Origin: Gambelia wislizenii
Lineage: Eukaryota > Chordata > Lepidosauria > Squamata > Crotaphytidae
Assembly (NCBI GenBank): GCA_030847615.1
Contig: JAUMIR010000004.1
Span: 69,471,001-69,535,000 of the forward strand
DNA: 64,000 nucleotides
Direction: 5' to 3'
A program made the translations under genes and the position numbers. A model generated the notes under the pieces. That model did not search any database. It was not told the DNA's origin and was given only the letters and a program-made list of their open reading frames with translations. Shown here one piece after another: positions 11,742 through 24,690 of this stretch (positions are counted from its first letter, which is position 1; each line of letters starts with the position of its first letter).

Positions 11742-14700
11742 GACTTCCACACTACATTCCTATTTTGGCTCTGAAAATGTGTAATTTGTCCACATGCATC
11801 AGCCACCTGGTCCATCTAGCAGGACTCAGAAGACAAAACTGTGGCCAAACATTCAAGAAGTTAACATCAAGTAGTTTTTGTTTTCTTCCTCCCCATGAGC
11901 CTAACCATTTATTTTAATATCTTGCCAAATGGAGATCTCAAAGATGTGCCTGTAATTTTATGCCTATTTAATTGGTCCAAGCAAAGCATTGTCTTAACTG
12001 TGGGTTTTAAAACAAAAACAAGTCTTTAACCTAACTTTGTCCATTAAAGTGTTAAAAACGAGGGGGAACTTCAGGAACAGGATCAAAGGGCTTGACACAC
12101 TGAGTTTGTCAATTTTAACACTATACTTTCCAAAAACATTACAAAAACATCCTTTCCACCAATACCAAAAAGATAGAGAATGAGAGAGAAAAACAAACTT
12201 ACTCCAGCATAATTTAACAGAATAAGGATGTGGAGTGGACTGTAATGGTACTGACACAGCTTTAACTGCCTTGTAAAAAAAAAAACTGTTTTTTAAAAAG
12301 GCTGTTTCTTCAAAGCCTTTCCTAACATTTAGTGAAGAAAAACAAGAAAAGATTCCAAACAAACTAGAAGCACAGAGTAGAAACCTGTAAGCCTTCAGAG
12401 TATCAGAATTAAAACACATCATATCCATTCAACGGTTCCAGCAACCAATGCAGTAGCTACAGCACTTCATTCCCATTATTGTGATCTAATAATAGAACTG
12501 CAGAGCCAACATAATCAAGCAGTCTCCACCGTATTGTGTTTTCTTACTATCCACATTACCATCTGAGAGCTATTTAAAGGGTGAGACCTGCACATTTGTC
12601 TTTCAGTGCCTGATACTACATAGAACACTGGCCTCAATATTATTGAAATTGCCAGATTTTCAAATGATTCTACTTATTATGGAATAGACCAAAATATAAT
12701 AATGTCATGGTACTTGAAGCGAACTGGTTTTCAGAATATAAGCATGTTAGCTCTGATCTACTTAAAAAAAACATGAATTCCCCCATTACAGAACGCATAC
12801 TATTCATGAGTTATGAAATCCAAATTGAAATACAGGCGGAACCATAATAGCTCTATGCAAGAGTACACACTTTGCACATAGAAGTCCCAGGTAAAACCCC
12901 TGGGATCTCCACGTCTTTAAAAAATTCTTTTTAAAATCAAGGAGAACTGCTGCCAATCAGTATTGACAACACTGACTTACATGAAGCAACAGTATCATGC
13001 AGTATATGGCACTTTCCTGCAATTCCTACATTTTCTCCACAGCTTAGAAGAGTTACTTTTTGGACTACAATTTCCAGGATCCTGGCAAGGGGTATTCTGG
13101 GAGCTGTAAGCTAAAACAGGAACTTTTCTTAGTTCAGGCTTTCTCTCTCTCATAAGAGAAACCAATCTATTTGTGCTACTGGATTTTTCAAAATCATACC
13201 TCGCTAACCTCTGAACTATTGGGTGGATGCAGGTGTTAATTATATTTAGAACAGACCCAGTGAGATCATTTGGGACATAAGTGAATCATGACTAAAGTTC
13301 CATTTATATCAATGTCTTTACTCTAAGTAGAACTAAATGTAGTATGTGGGGAAATCATTATTGTAATGCAATGTAATCTTGTGTATCCCATGTTAAGTTC
13401 AGTTTAGGAATTTTCCCTGCATGCATCAGTTCTTTCACACACCCCTTCTCCTTTCACTAGGCAATTTCAGACAACTGGAGCAATGGGTCATTCATCACAT
13501 GACCTAATTTAAATATTATTACACTTTGTGTAAGTTCCTTTTAAGTTTTGTCTCCATGTGGCTGGAGCCATCTTAGAAGTCTTAGAGTCTTAGTTCTTAA
13601 GCCATCTGTGTGTCCTTTTAGTTGAGTCACCATGTAGCCCACACCGCTTAAGGCTGCATGAGTCTTCCTACCCTAAATCCTCCTAGTCAGTTAGGGACCT
13701 TTTCAGTTTGTTTTAATATGTAGATTAAGATTGATATACCTTCAGTAAAACTTTTGATATGCTTTTTAAACCGACTTCTTTGTTGTTTTAATGAGTCTAA
13801 TTGACTGGGTAATCAGACCACACATTTAAATGTTAATTGAGCTGTGTCTGCATTCTGGATGCTTTACTCTGCTTAATTTGAAAGAAAAGTGTTTTTACTT
13901 TTAAAGAAGATATTTTTATTTTTAAAAGGGCTAGATCCCTGGAATTTTTAATTCATTTTTATTTTAGACTCATACCTCCCTACACTAAGTATGGCTCCAA
14001 TCCAGTCTTTCAAACATTATAAACACACTTTGAAAATTTCAGCGGCACTTGTACATTGCCATGAAAAGAAAGGGGTTGCAATTTGGCTCAAATTGCATCA
14101 GTACTATGCCCTTTGTAAACAGGAACAAACAGAAGACACCACAAAATTAGTCATGGTCAATATAAAACCATCGTATAATCAGATCTAAAAATCTGCATGG
14201 TTATTATTGTGACACAGCTTGGAAAATATGGCTTAGCTCAGAATGTATTGTCCACCACTGACTTTTCAATTTAAAATGTGCTATTCCAGGCCTGAGTACC
14301 ATGGAAACCATGAAGAACAACTGGGGATTTAAAAATGTCCACTCAGTATAGGCTCACTGAGAGGTGACTGGCACAGCCTGTGGACAAACTAAACCGAGGA
14401 GTAGCCAAACAGGAGATAAACTACACAGCAGAATAGGGTTTGAAAAACAAAGGCTTCAGCGAGCAGGCTTTATCACTGCTCTGACCCACTTTCACTACAA
14501 TAGGAAGACTTATAAGCAGCAAAGTCCTTCTAATAATATTGAGGCTTTATCTTCAGTTGCAGTACAAAACAGACACAGAATATATACACCAAACCTCAAT
14601 AACAAATCCAACACTCCACAACACCAACCCACACTAGTAACTCACACAGAACGTATCTTTATAGGAGTGTTTGGCTATTCACCTTCTGCCTAGCCACAGC

Positions 14701-15610
14701 TGTGCACACACCCATTTCAGCTGTGCTATCAGAGTGGTCTGTTGCTCCAACATTTTCTTTCTGTACTTGAAGGGATATTATCCTGACAAAAAATACAGCA
14801 GATATGGACCAATCTCAAAATATCCTTGGGGGCTGCATACTATTATGGATCCATCTTATCGCTGCATTAATAACTGGGGAAGATCTGGTTAACCGGCCCA
14901 CAGCCAACTTATTTCTCTTAAAGTTATTTATTTAAAGAATTTGCGCTTTCTGTTCTTCAGCTGAGAGGCCTCTCAGAGCAATTTGCTTAAGATCAATAAA
15001 TACAAGACAGTGTCTGTAAGAAAACATGGTACTAAAGGAAAAAATGAAGAGGGGAAAAAATAGAAAACAAACAGACCTGAATAGTAATTCTTAAAGTTGC
15101 TTAATATATATTATAACAACCAGCTGGAATGGAAGCAGTTCAGGAAGAGGTGAGGCCTAATGAAACTGGTCTTTCCACAGATCTGATGGGATGGTCTTGC
15201 TTTCCAAATCATAGTTTCCTTTCTCAGTCGTAAGGGCAGAACAGAGGAAGCAAGATCCAAACTGCTGTGTGAAGATGTTCTACTCACACACTGGGCTTTT
15301 AAGCTCCACCATTCAAATGGAAGACTCCCAATGTCCTCAAAGGAATCTCTGTCTCAAGGTCAGGGACACTCTGCCCTTTAAGACACAAGAAGAACATTTC
15401 CTCACCCCTACAAGACAGAGTATGATAGTGATGTTGACTGTGACTACACTTATGACTACACAGTTCCAAAAAGCCCACAACTACCATGGCCTCTGGCCAC
15501 ACTGGTGGGGGAATTCTGTGAACCATAGTCCAAAACAGTATTTTTTTTTTCTGAGCTCAGATTTGATGAGAACTCCCATTACTTTTTTCCACTTCTGCAT
15601 ATTCCCTATA
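11742..15610. other. Mostly unrecognised AT-rich DNA
   Basis: No gene is supported. The 144-codon minus-strand frame at 11,994-12,428 has no recognised domain and overlaps a MITE half-copy near 12,240. Short 'ttggactacaatttccagg' and 'ttctgggagctgtaa' arms at 13,060-13,110 are another decayed hAT-like MITE. A 'cagagcaatttgcttaagatcaataaatac' stretch near 14,975 looks like a LINE tail. Confidence 0.4.
12840..12985 (+). mobile_element. tRNA-derived SINE remnant
   Basis: The phrase 'gcacatagaagtcccaggtaaaacccctgggatctcc' is a diverged form of the tRNA-like head (box B region, normally ggttcaatccc) found also at 55,625. It is followed by 'tttaaaa' and the SINE body. Old copy. Confidence 0.45.
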
Positions 15611-15817
15611 TGTGCCTTCAAGTTGCTCGTCAACTTATAGTGACCCCATGAATTTCATTGGGTTTTCTAAGGGAAGGACTACTCAGAGGTGGTTTTGCTA
15701 GTTCCTTCCCCTGAAATATAGCCTACAGTAACTTGTATTCATTGGAGGTCTCCCATCTACATACTAACCAGAGATGATCCTGCTTATTTTCCAAAATCAG
15801 ATGGGATCTGGTGCCTC
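15611..15817 (-). mobile_element. 5S-rRNA-type SINE (saurian), minus strand
   Basis: On the plus strand this reads as the reverse complement of the SINE at 58,355: it starts at the tail (gtgccttcaagttgctc, tatagtgaccccatgaattt) and ends at the head (cagatgggatctggtgcc). The 5S-derived head is partly deleted or diverged. The copy is inactive. Confidence 0.65.
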
Positions 15818-16344
15818 AAGCCCGATAAATCATTTCTTTCTCAGATGAACACTAAAGCCAGGCAATCTGCATGGCTTTCTAGCTAAATTAGCACCACCCA
15901 ACCTTCTATAAAAGAAAGCTACCACCTGAATTTACAGTAGCGTTTTTACGATGGTCTTTATAATAAATAAATAATTTTTTAAAATTTAATAAATTAATAA
16001 ATATCACTGAGATTTATCTCCCTACATTTCATTTGTATTATTTTCAGCCTACTATTTCCATTTAGAAACATTTTAAAATTTCAGACTTGTTCAATTTAGC
16101 ATTGACTATGTTTTCTATTTGTATCAGCAACATGCACACATTAAGTACATTCCCCGTTTCCACATCCTAAAACTAAGCTCAAATCCTAAAATTTGAGCTA
16201 AGAGAAATCCCTGCAAAAGCCAAAGTGTATAAGAATCTAGAGGTGAAAGTAAGACTGTATTACCTAGCAGTGAGAACCCACACATCTGCCTTACATTATC
16301 CATCCAAAGATCTCCTTCACTGTAAATTAAATTAATTTCACTGT

Positions 16345-16470
16345 ATTGCAGTGGTGGACAAAGTGTGGTCATCAAAATGTTGGAGTGCAACTCCCAATAT
16401 ACTGTATACCTCTGACTATGCCAGTTACAGCTGACTGGAATTCTAGATCAACAACATCTGTGGTTCATCA
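16345..16470. mobile_element. hAT-like MITE remnant
   Basis: Starts 'cagtggtggacaaagtgtgg' and carries 'ggagtgcaactcccaata' and 'ctggaattctag', the decayed arms of the short hAT-type MITE seen elsewhere in the window. The right end is unclear. Confidence 0.35.
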
Positions 16471-16608
16471 CTTTACTCACCTCTGTTGTACCAGGTACAA
16501 GAGACAAGGTTCCCAGCCCACAGCACATGTAAAGAACCCCAGAAAAACCAGGGTTGTGGTATCAAGTCTTCTTTCATACTACATTTTTTGTGGGAGGGAG
16601 GGTAAGAG

Positions 16609-16609
16609 G

Positions 16610-16663
<54 letters not shown>
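16609..16663. repeat. (GT)n(GA)n compound microsatellite
   Basis: A pure GT run is followed immediately by a pure GA run, together about 55 bp, directly readable in the sequence. Confidence 0.95.
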
Positions 16664-16664
<1 letters not shown>

Positions 16665-16921
16665 ACTGACTGAGTGACTAACTGACTCTTATAGTTCTCC
16701 TTGCCTTCTACTGCACTTCAGAGAAAGTTCAAATTGACCAGGCCTCTCACATCATGCCAGAGAGGTATGAGATTCTCTATATTTAGGCTATGTCAGTTTC
16801 ATACAGATTCAATTATGTCAGTTCTGACCAATTTTACCATCATTCTGTGGACTGTTTTTTAATCTAGAGAAATTCACATTTATTTTCATATACAACTTTC
16901 CCTAATATATGCACTTCTCAT

Positions 16922-17445
16922 AAAATCACAGAATTATATAATTGGAAAGGCATTTTGTACAACCCCTATTGTACAGAAATACATTCCTGAAAATGCCCAT
17001 TCAACCTCCAGAGGTTTATTTAAAAAAAAAAAAAAAGACCTTTCAATAAGGACAGTCCACCATTCTACAAGGCAGTCTATTCCACTGTCAAACAGCTCTT
17101 ACTTTCAAGAAGTTCCACTTACTGTACTTTAGGTGGTTTAATGGTTTGTGTTTTTGTCTCTGGAACAACAGGAAACCAGCTTGCTCCAACAAGACAAACC
17201 CTCAGATATTTAAAAGTGGCTATCCTGTCACTTCTCAGTCTTCCCTTCTCCAAGGTAAACATACTCATCTCACGAAGCAGTTCCTCATAGGGTTTGGTTT
17301 CCAGACGGTTTATCAACTTGGTAACCCTCCTCTGAACATTTCTGTACACATCTTTCATCAATATTCTCAACCTTCTCTAATGTACACATTTTTGTATACA
17401 ATTTGTAAGCTGAGAACAGCACCACAGAAGGCAGAGTAGGTTAAT
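16922..17445 (-). mobile_element. CR1 LINE 3' fragment
   Basis: The plus strand begins with the CR1 3' end (aatcacagaattatataattgg) and continues into the reverse complement of the CR1 ORF2 C-terminus. The minus-strand frame at 17,119-17,370 contains RRVTKLINRLETKPYEELLR and MFTLEKGRLRSDRIATFKYL, which is the conserved tail of CR1 reverse transcriptase ORFs. A poly-A/T run interrupts it near 17,020. It is 5'-truncated and dead. Confidence 0.8.
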
Positions 17446-17600
17446 CATATTCTGATCCCCATTACTACTCTGGAAAATGCAATTCAGGTTAGTTCACTTA
17501 AAAATACTGTAGAGACCAAACAAAATTAGTCAGCAGCTATACCTCAGGTTTCTTTCTTGCCTCTCATCAGAAGCAGTGAAAACAGGCAAATTCCAATCTG

Positions 17601-17685
17601 GTGTGTGTGCATGCGTGAAATGCCTTCGTCACCTGTCAACTAATGGTGACTCCATGAATTTCATAGGGTTTCTTACCTAATAAAG
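17601..17685 (-). mobile_element. 5S-type SINE tail fragment
   Basis: Only the tail is present: 'tgccttcgtcacctgtcaac' then 'ggtgactccatgaatttcat'. It matches the tails of the copies at 15,611, 21,855 and 58,355. Confidence 0.5.
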
Positions 17686-18247
17686 ACTTTGTGGCTAGCG
17701 ATACACCACCTCATGTTCAGCCTCAATATCACTGTGCTTAGGAATCCCTTGTGCCCTCTTACTAATATTGCAGATCAGTAGCACTTTTGTATTTTTGGCA
17801 ACAATAACAGCATTCCCCAAGATCCCAGCTGCCAGCATGGATAAACCATGATGTGGATCAGCATGGCCAGGACGTGCTCCCTGCCATGTGTTCAGACACG
17901 CTTGCCCCCAAACCAAGATCAAAGAGAGAGATTAAAAACAGCTGTTTCATATGTTCTTGGTGCTAACGAACAGCCCCACGACAGACAAGCTGCTTAGTTG
18001 GCCAACATTACCTATGCCAACTACAGCTTCTTACTGTTGGTTTATGGCTAAAATTACATTTGACACCATTCCTGTGTGCATGTGTACAGAACAGAGAACT
18101 TCATAATCAAATCCCTCCAACCAAAAGGAACACTGCGCTCTCTTTGTTTAAAACACCAACTCTAGATTAGGGACTATACTTCATATTAATGAACTGTTTT
18201 ATTGTAGCCATTGACTCCTCTTATGATTAAGAATAGGCTACCCTTCT

Positions 18248-18784
18248 CCAATTACGACCTCACCTAGAATACTGTGTCCAGTTCTGGGCACCACAATTCA
18301 AAAAAGATATTGACAAATTGAAGTGGGTCCAGAGAAGGGCAACTAAAATGGTGAAAGTTCTGGAAACCATGCCTTAAAAGCGGAAAGACTTAGGGAGTTG
18401 GGTATGTTTAGCCTGGAAAAGAGACGGTTAAGAGGTGATATGATAGCCCTGTTTAAGTATTTGGAGGGATGTCACGCTGAGGATGGAGCAGGCTTGTTTT
18501 CTGCTGCTCCAGAGACTGGAACACGGAGCAATGGATGCAAGCTCCAGGAACAGAGATTCCACCTCAACATTAGGAGGAACTTTTTGACAGTAAGAGCTGT
18601 TCAGCAGTGGAACACACTCCCTCGGAGCGTGGTGGGGTCTCCTTCCTTAGAGGTCTTTAAGCTGAGGCTGGATTGCCATCTGTCGGGGACGCTTTGATCA
18701 AGATTTCCTGCGTGGCAGGGGGTTGGACTGGATGGCCCTCGTGGTCTCTTCCAACTCTACAATTCTATGATTCTATGATTCTAA
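18248..18784 (+). mobile_element. CR1 LINE 3' fragment
   Basis: Starts in the CR1 ORF2 segment whose DNA reads 'cacctagaatactgtgtccagttctgggcacc' and runs to the 3' terminus with its 'attctatgattctatgattc' octamer repeat at 18,762-18,784. The frame at 18,398-18,697 carries MFSLEKRRLRGDMIALFKYL and FHLNIRRNFLTVRAVQQWN, the standard CR1 C-terminal blocks. A stop near 18,376 breaks the frame. It is the same subfamily as the copy at 20,463. Confidence 0.85.
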
Positions 18785-19734
18785 TTACAGGTGGTGCAAT
18801 GAGACAGCAAGCTCCTTAACACATGTCATGATGCTATTCTGTTGTTCCTCAGTACTGAATATCAGCCTTAAACTAGCACAGTGGAAATTAATTAACCATG
18901 CCCTGTCAATTACCAAAAACATTGTTTCACAAAACTGGAATCCATCAACAGACATGAGACTAATGTTTGTTTGCCCTATGTGAACAAGGTCTATACAAAT
19001 TGTAGAAATGTGATGCTTATATAACTATGAGGGAAGCCTATACCGTATGCCTGATTCACAGTAAATGCATTTTGTTTGTACACTGAAAACTTGGGGAATG
19101 AGCAAAACCCATGTCCACTGACCCAAACTCCTCCTCTCACCCTCTTTCTTCCTCCATCAACTTTTTTTTTTTTGTTAATAATGGAAATCAAAACATGGTT
19201 ATCTAGTCTGCATTTTATGGTCCTGTTTTGTTGTTGTTGTTTGTAGTTGCTTATATTAACTAAACACAACATTCAAACGTACAGAACACAAACCATTCTT
19301 TTGTTACTCTGAGAAGCTGCCAGGACCAGCTCCATAATCAAGTCAGTTCCTGTATCTGAAATTGTACCCAATTCTGTACCCAAATCATTTGTACAGAAAA
19401 GTTATAGTCTTTGACTTGTACTATAAAGTAAAGTGACATATTTGCTTATTCTGTACAATTCATTATATTCTCACTAATAATGGAAGTGGGTACGTGGATT
19501 CAACTGGAGGATTCTGGGAGTTTTAATCCAAAAATCTAACTTTTCCAAGCTTTGTTTTAACCTTACAAGAGATTTTTTATTTTAAAAAATACAATACAAA
19601 GCAATTAACATTGATGAAGAGATGGCCAAGAGACACAATCCAGACGATGTAATGTATTTTTAAAAGCCCTCTTTACTGCTGTAGTGTTTCTACTGTCCTT
19701 AAAGGGCCTGCGATCAGCCTTAAGAAATACGACC

Positions 19735-20000
19735 ACTGAATACACTGTCGGAATTTAAAGCAGCATTAAAAACCAGTCTCTTCTGACAGGCCTATCCAAA
19801 TGATTTTAAATTGTGAATTTTGAACTGTGTATTGATTGTTTTAAAATGTCTTAGTCTTACCTGTGTTTTAAATTGATATATGTTTTAACTGATATGTGTC
19901 TTTAACTAGCATTATGCTGATCTGTTAATTGGTTGTTGATATGTTCCCTGCCTCGATCCACAGGGAGAGGCGGGTATAAATAGTAGTAGTAGTACAACAG
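19735..20000 (+). mobile_element. L2-type LINE 3' end
   Basis: The DNA translating roughly as 'ALKTSLF...' (aattt aaagcagcattaaaaaccagtctcttct region) is followed by a T-rich 3' UTR and the end 'gagaggcgggtataaatagtagtagtag', typical of L2-like LINE tails in lizards. Only the last few codons and the UTR remain. Confidence 0.55.
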
Positions 20001-20462
20001 TCTCATAATGTTTTAGCCAAGCTGCTTGCAATAAAATTAACTGTATGTTTTACTGAAAGCAAAACATCAATAGTAGTCCTTCAGCACCATCTTGCCTAAG
20101 CCAAACTCCCCTGGACCTCTGACCTCACCATGGATAATTCCATCAGTACTTTGAGAACTGGCACAGATTCAGTATACACTAGCACTGACACATTCACCTT
20201 TTTGCTTTAAAAAAGCAGCAATTACAGCGTTTATGAGTCACTTAGCTTTCCACAGTAAGACTTCAGGGAAAGGCTGTAGCTTTTGTCATGTCACTGAAGT
20301 CTGTACTTCTCAACAGATCTCTCCCAGCAGCTTTTACAACTAGTACAGTGAAGCAATGGCCATGTAAAGCATTTGTTTTTTCATTTTCTCCTTCCATGAT
20401 AAAATATTTTGTATGCATCAAATCATTCAAAATAAAAACAAAAATTAAAAAATATCTTTTAA

Positions 20463-20893
20463 AACGGAGTGTGTCCAGAGGAGGGTGACTAAAATGGTGA
20501 AAGGTCTGGAAACCATGCCTTATGAGGAAAGACTTAGGGAGCTGGGTATGTTTAGCCTGGAAAAAAGACGGTTAAGGGGTGATATGATAGCCCTGTTTAA
20601 GTATTTGAAGGGGAGTCACATTGAGGATGGAGCAAGCTTGTTTTCTGCTGCTCTAGAGACTAGAACACGGAGCAATGGATGCAAGCTCCAGGAACAGAGA
20701 TTCCACCTCAACATTAGGAGGAACTTTTTGACAGCAAGAGCTGTTCGGCAGTGGAACACACTCCCTTGGAGAGTGGTGGGGTCTCCTTCCTTGGAGGTCT
20801 TTAAACAGAGGCTGAAGGGCCATCTGTCAGGGATGCTTTGATTGTGTCTTCCTGCATGGCAGGGGGTTGGACAGGATGGCCCTTGGGGATTCA
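20463..20893 (+). mobile_element. CR1 LINE 3' fragment with 118-aa open frame
   Basis: The plus-strand frame at about 20,485-20,841 runs without a stop through TKMVKGLETMPYEERLRELG, MFSLEKRRLRGDMIALFKYL and RQWNTLPWRVVGSPSLEVF, which are the conserved end of CR1 ORF2. The copy is 5'-truncated at about 20,463 and its 3' end stops at 'gatggcccttgg' without the usual attctatg repeats. It is closely similar to the copy at 18,248. Confidence 0.85.
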
Positions 20894-21430
20894 TTCAGTT
20901 AGAACCCAAATCATGATTCACAATGAAGTGGCAAGGAAGATCTGATAAAAGCCAACAATTACTACAGAATTCTGTGTGAATTCACACCACATAATAAATG
21001 AAACATGAAGGTGATGGTGGTGCTGTTTTTGTTTGGATACTAGTAATCTCTCAAGGTAGGTTGTCATTTAGCTCTTTCCAAGTGCTCTTCCTTTTTTAAT
21101 AACCAGGATGGAAGCAGTTTATTTTAAGCAACTCAAACATGTCAAGAGTCTTTGAAAAGCAACTGGCATAGTAAAACTGGTTGGACACGGTAAACTTTCC
21201 AGCACCTTTAAACACAGTCTGAAAAGCTTCTCATGTCTTCAGGGCTGGGCATACTGCATGCCAAAACAATTCCAGCCCATGGAATATGTCTGCAGACAAT
21301 TATGGCTGCAGTTCTGTGCAGAATTACAAGGGAGTAGGTCTATCTGAATATGGGGAGAAGGACTTCTGAGCAAACATAAAAACAAGATTAGGCTGCCGAT
21401 GCAACGATGATTTCAAATCTGAATTCTTTT

Positions 21431-21488
21431 ATCATAGAATCATAGAGACCACAAGGGCCCTCCAGTCCAACCCCCTGCCATGAAGGAA
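21431..21488 (-). mobile_element. CR1 3' terminus only
   Basis: 'atcatagaatcatagagacc' then 'ccagtccaaccccctgcc' is the reverse complement of a CR1 3' end; nothing else of the element is present. Confidence 0.7.
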
Positions 21489-21853
21489 ATGTTGCATCCA
21501 GAGTTATAGAAAACAATGTGTCAGGGCTAGTGGGAACAGTATTGACCAAAGGAGAAACAGACTGGCATACTGCTGATTTTTAGTTTTCTAGAGGTTTAAA
21601 AAAAAGGAAGGAGAGGACCAGAGATTATATTTAGGGCATTTACTTGATTTTAAAAAAATAAAAAGGAAGTAAAACTCTCTTTTTCTGCTAAAAGTAATGG
21701 CATGTTTACAAAGTAATCAGGCTGTAGGACATAACCCTACTTTTGCAGTGTTGAATATGCGACAGGGCTTCAGTATTGTTAATAGTTAACAGATCATGGC
21801 ACAGGAAGACAGAGCATACAGTTCTGCAAGGCAGAATTGTGTGACATCTCTCC

Positions 21854-21880
21854 GTGTGTGTGTGCGCGCACACGCGCGCC
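21854..21880. repeat. Alternating GT/GC/AC tract
   Basis: A run of strictly alternating purines and pyrimidines (gtgtgtgtgtgcgcgcacac...). Such tracts can adopt Z-DNA; that is general knowledge, not shown here. It sits in the tail of the SINE that follows. Confidence 0.8.
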
Positions 21881-22083
21881 TTTCAAGTCACCTGCTGACT
21901 TATGGCAACCCCATGAATTTCATAGAGTTTTCTTAGGCAAGAAATACTCAGAGGCGCTTTTGCTAATTCCTGTCTCTGAAATATAGCTTATAGCCACTTG
22001 GTATTCATTGGTGGTTTACCATCCAAGTAGTAACCATGGTTGACCCCTGCTTACCATCCAGATCAGATAGGATCTGGTGCCTT
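21881..22083 (-). mobile_element. 5S-rRNA-type SINE (saurian), minus strand
   Basis: Reverse complement of the SINE at 58,355. It has tail (tttcaagtcacctgctgact, tatggcaaccccatgaattt), body (gaaatatagcttatagcc) and head (atccaagtagtaaccatgg, gcttaccatccagatcag, ataggatctggtgcc). The head still matches the 5S rRNA central domain in reverse. Confidence 0.7.
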
Positions 22084-23034
22084 TAGGGCATTTCCTTACC
22101 CTGCCCCCAAACCCACCTTTCAGCTGGGTATTCATCCCCCTCAAAAAAAAGAAATATGGCCACATACTGGCTGGTAAGGAGGGCAGAGAAGTGCCCAGCT
22201 ATATTCCTGAACAGTGTTGTGTGTCCAGCTAGAAGACCAGGATACAAATTCAGGAGCCCTGCCCCATATTCAGCCTTGCAGCTCACAACATAGGCCTCCT
22301 CTTTACTAGCTTTCCCAGCCACCATGGGACAGAATGGAAATCCCACTTTTCCCTGGAGAGATGAGACCAGGATAGGATAAGAGCTCCCTATCATAGCAAG
22401 AGTGTGTTTTTTCCCCGAAGTTGTGTATGTGTGGCTGCATGCATGCACGCGCATTTATAGAAGAAATAATTTATTGCTTAGACCAAAGACCATTGCAAAA
22501 AAAAAAAAAAACCTGAATACAAAACATCTAAGTTTCATGCACATTTTTTAGAAATTAACAAAAGCATCATCCAACTAGAGCACATATAAACATAAACAAT
22601 TTAAACATATAAATATAAACAATTCAAAATGAACAAATTGAACATTAAATATCTGTTGAAATAAGTTTTCAGATTCTGCCCCATTTTCCCTAAGAAAATA
22701 CTCCAGCACCATTTCCAAGAAGGCCATGCCAGCTGTTTCTGCCAACTGAATGCCTCCTTGGCCACTCACAGGATTTTGTTAAGTTCAAATGGTAAAGGCA
22801 GTCCTTCGAAAATTAAACAGATCAGCCACTTTCTTTGCATAGCGTTGAGACTGAGAACTTTGAAAATTACTCAACTCACCTTCCCAGGAATGTTTTGAGT
22901 CTCTGCTTTCATAGAAATGTACAAATATTTTTAGTAACAGAAAAGTCATATGATATACCTACACCACTCTACACTGCTACATAAGTTGTGCTACAATGGT
23001 TATAAATCTTGTAACATTACTTTAACAGTGCTCT
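22084..23034. other. No gene seen
   Basis: Short open frames (for example 22,083-22,454 minus) have no recognisable domain. There is an A-run at 22,497-22,512. Confidence 0.4.
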
Positions 23035-23170
23035 CAGTGCTTCTCAACCTTTGGTCCTTTAAATGTTTTGGACTTCAACTCCCAGAAGTCTCATCCAGTA
23101 TGGCCAATGTTAAGGAATTCTGGGAGTTGAAGTCAAAAACACCTGGAAGACCAAAGGTTGAGAACCACTG
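23035..23170. mobile_element. hAT-like MITE, 136 bp
   Basis: The ends are clean inverted repeats: left cagtgcttctcaacctttgg, right ccaaaggttgagaaccactg. Inner arms 'ggacttcaactcccagaa' and 'ttctgggagttgaagtc' also pair. The flanking 8-mers do not match, so the target duplication is lost. Confidence 0.7.
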
Positions 23171-23765
23171 ATCTGATAAATGGGGTGGAGGGGAGATCTC
23201 AAGGTACATTCAAGTGATAACAGTGGTATTTAGGCACCCAATTAAAGCCTGCCCAAAAGCAAATGATGTCCTAACTCAACAGGGTGGGGGGACAGTTATT
23301 GCTTAACACCTGTTAAGCTCCACTGCTTTTACAAAAGGGGAAGTTTCTCTCACCATTTCATAGATAAGAGTTATTTTTCCATCCAGTGGAAAAAGTCATG
23401 TGTGGGGATTACTTCAGGGTTGGTAACGAGATTATCAAGCAGAAGAATCAGAAGACTGATTGCAAGTTTTCCAGAGAAGATATAGGGCTACTCTGTCCTT
23501 AAATAATAAAATTGCCAGGCAAAACTGCCATCTGTGCTTAGAGTTCATAAAAATTAAATGACCCCAAATGCCTTCAGATTGGTTTTCCATTGTTGAATAT
23601 CCTGGGGAGATTTAGAAGCAAGAGCCTAATTGGATTTTATCAGTCCTGTACTGTTAAATGCATGTGGCAGAATTAAAAATCTCCTTGTCTGAACCCAGGT
23701 TTTACACAGTTAAAGTGTTTGACTGGGTTTATACAGAATCCAGGAACTAGCTCTACCACTAGACC

Positions 23766-23911
23766 ATAGTGTTTCCCAAACTCTGGTCTTCCAAGTGTTT
23801 TGGACTTCAGTTCCCAGAATCACTGATCATTGGCCAAGGTGGCTGAGACTTCAAGGAGTAGAAAGAAGTCCAAAACATCTGGAGGACTAGAGTTTGGGAA
23901 TTGCTGCACTA
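23766..23911. mobile_element. hAT-like MITE, degraded
   Basis: Left 'tagtgtttcccaaactctgg' and right 'ctagagtttgggaattgc' are imperfect inverted ends; 'ttttggacttcagttcccag' pairs with 'gaagtccaaaacatctgg' inside. Confidence 0.55.
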
Positions 23912-24690
23912 GAAAGAGTGAGGCAGTTACCTCAAGTGGCAGATGATAGGTGATTAAGGGTGGCAGCAATCCCCTGAATCTCTCAGCTCTGCCCTCTCGT
24001 GCAAGGATACTGAACACAATCTTTCTTTCACTCCTAAACTAGCCCACTTCTCCCAGACTGTTTCTGAAGTAAGATTCAACTGCCCGTCCAGATGGGTTCT
24101 TCAGGTGAAATATTCGGGGGCAGGGTGACATTATTTTGTTTTTTGTCTCAAGCAGTGAAATGTTTTGGACTAGCCATGCCAAGGCTAGCTCCAAGTTTAA
24201 AACAGACCCTGATAAAGTGCCCATAGGGGTGGGTGGCTTGAAGCTGTAACAGAGCAAAAATATTTATTTAAGCAGTGACAGGTACCCTTCGACAGAGTTG
24301 TCATTATAATATTCCACATATAAATGGCATTTGTGGAAAAACTGGGCAAAACAATCTCCAAAAATCATTGCTCCGCCCAAAAGATGGATCCTCTTATTCT
24401 GTATTATACATGTGTATGAAACAAAGAAATATTCCAAATAATTAAAGGTGGGCTCTCTCCAAACAAGAAACAGGTAATGCTGCATAACCAAAAGCTAATA
24501 TCCTGTTACTGCTACAGGTCAGGAACATCAGTGCTCATTCATGTACTTAGGAGCTCAACTGGCAATGCAAAGTAGTATACCTGACCCAATATTCAGAGGA
24601 AGGCTGTGAAAAAGAAAGGGGGGAATGTTCAGTTGCTGGCTGATTGACACAAACCAGTATCTACCCTTGCTAGCTGAAGAACTCAAGGTA
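23912..24690. other. No gene seen
   Basis: No coding region or recognised repeat; several short minus-strand frames look like chance. Confidence 0.4.

Noticed and set aside
11994..12428. 144-codon minus-strand frame
   Set aside because: No domain, Phe/Ser/Leu-rich, and it runs through a MITE-like piece. Likely chance.
13374..13860. Possible solo LTR (begins tgtaatgcaatg; 'cagtaaaacttttgatatgc' inside)
   Set aside because: I could not find matching target duplications, a clear CA end, or any linked retroviral sequence.
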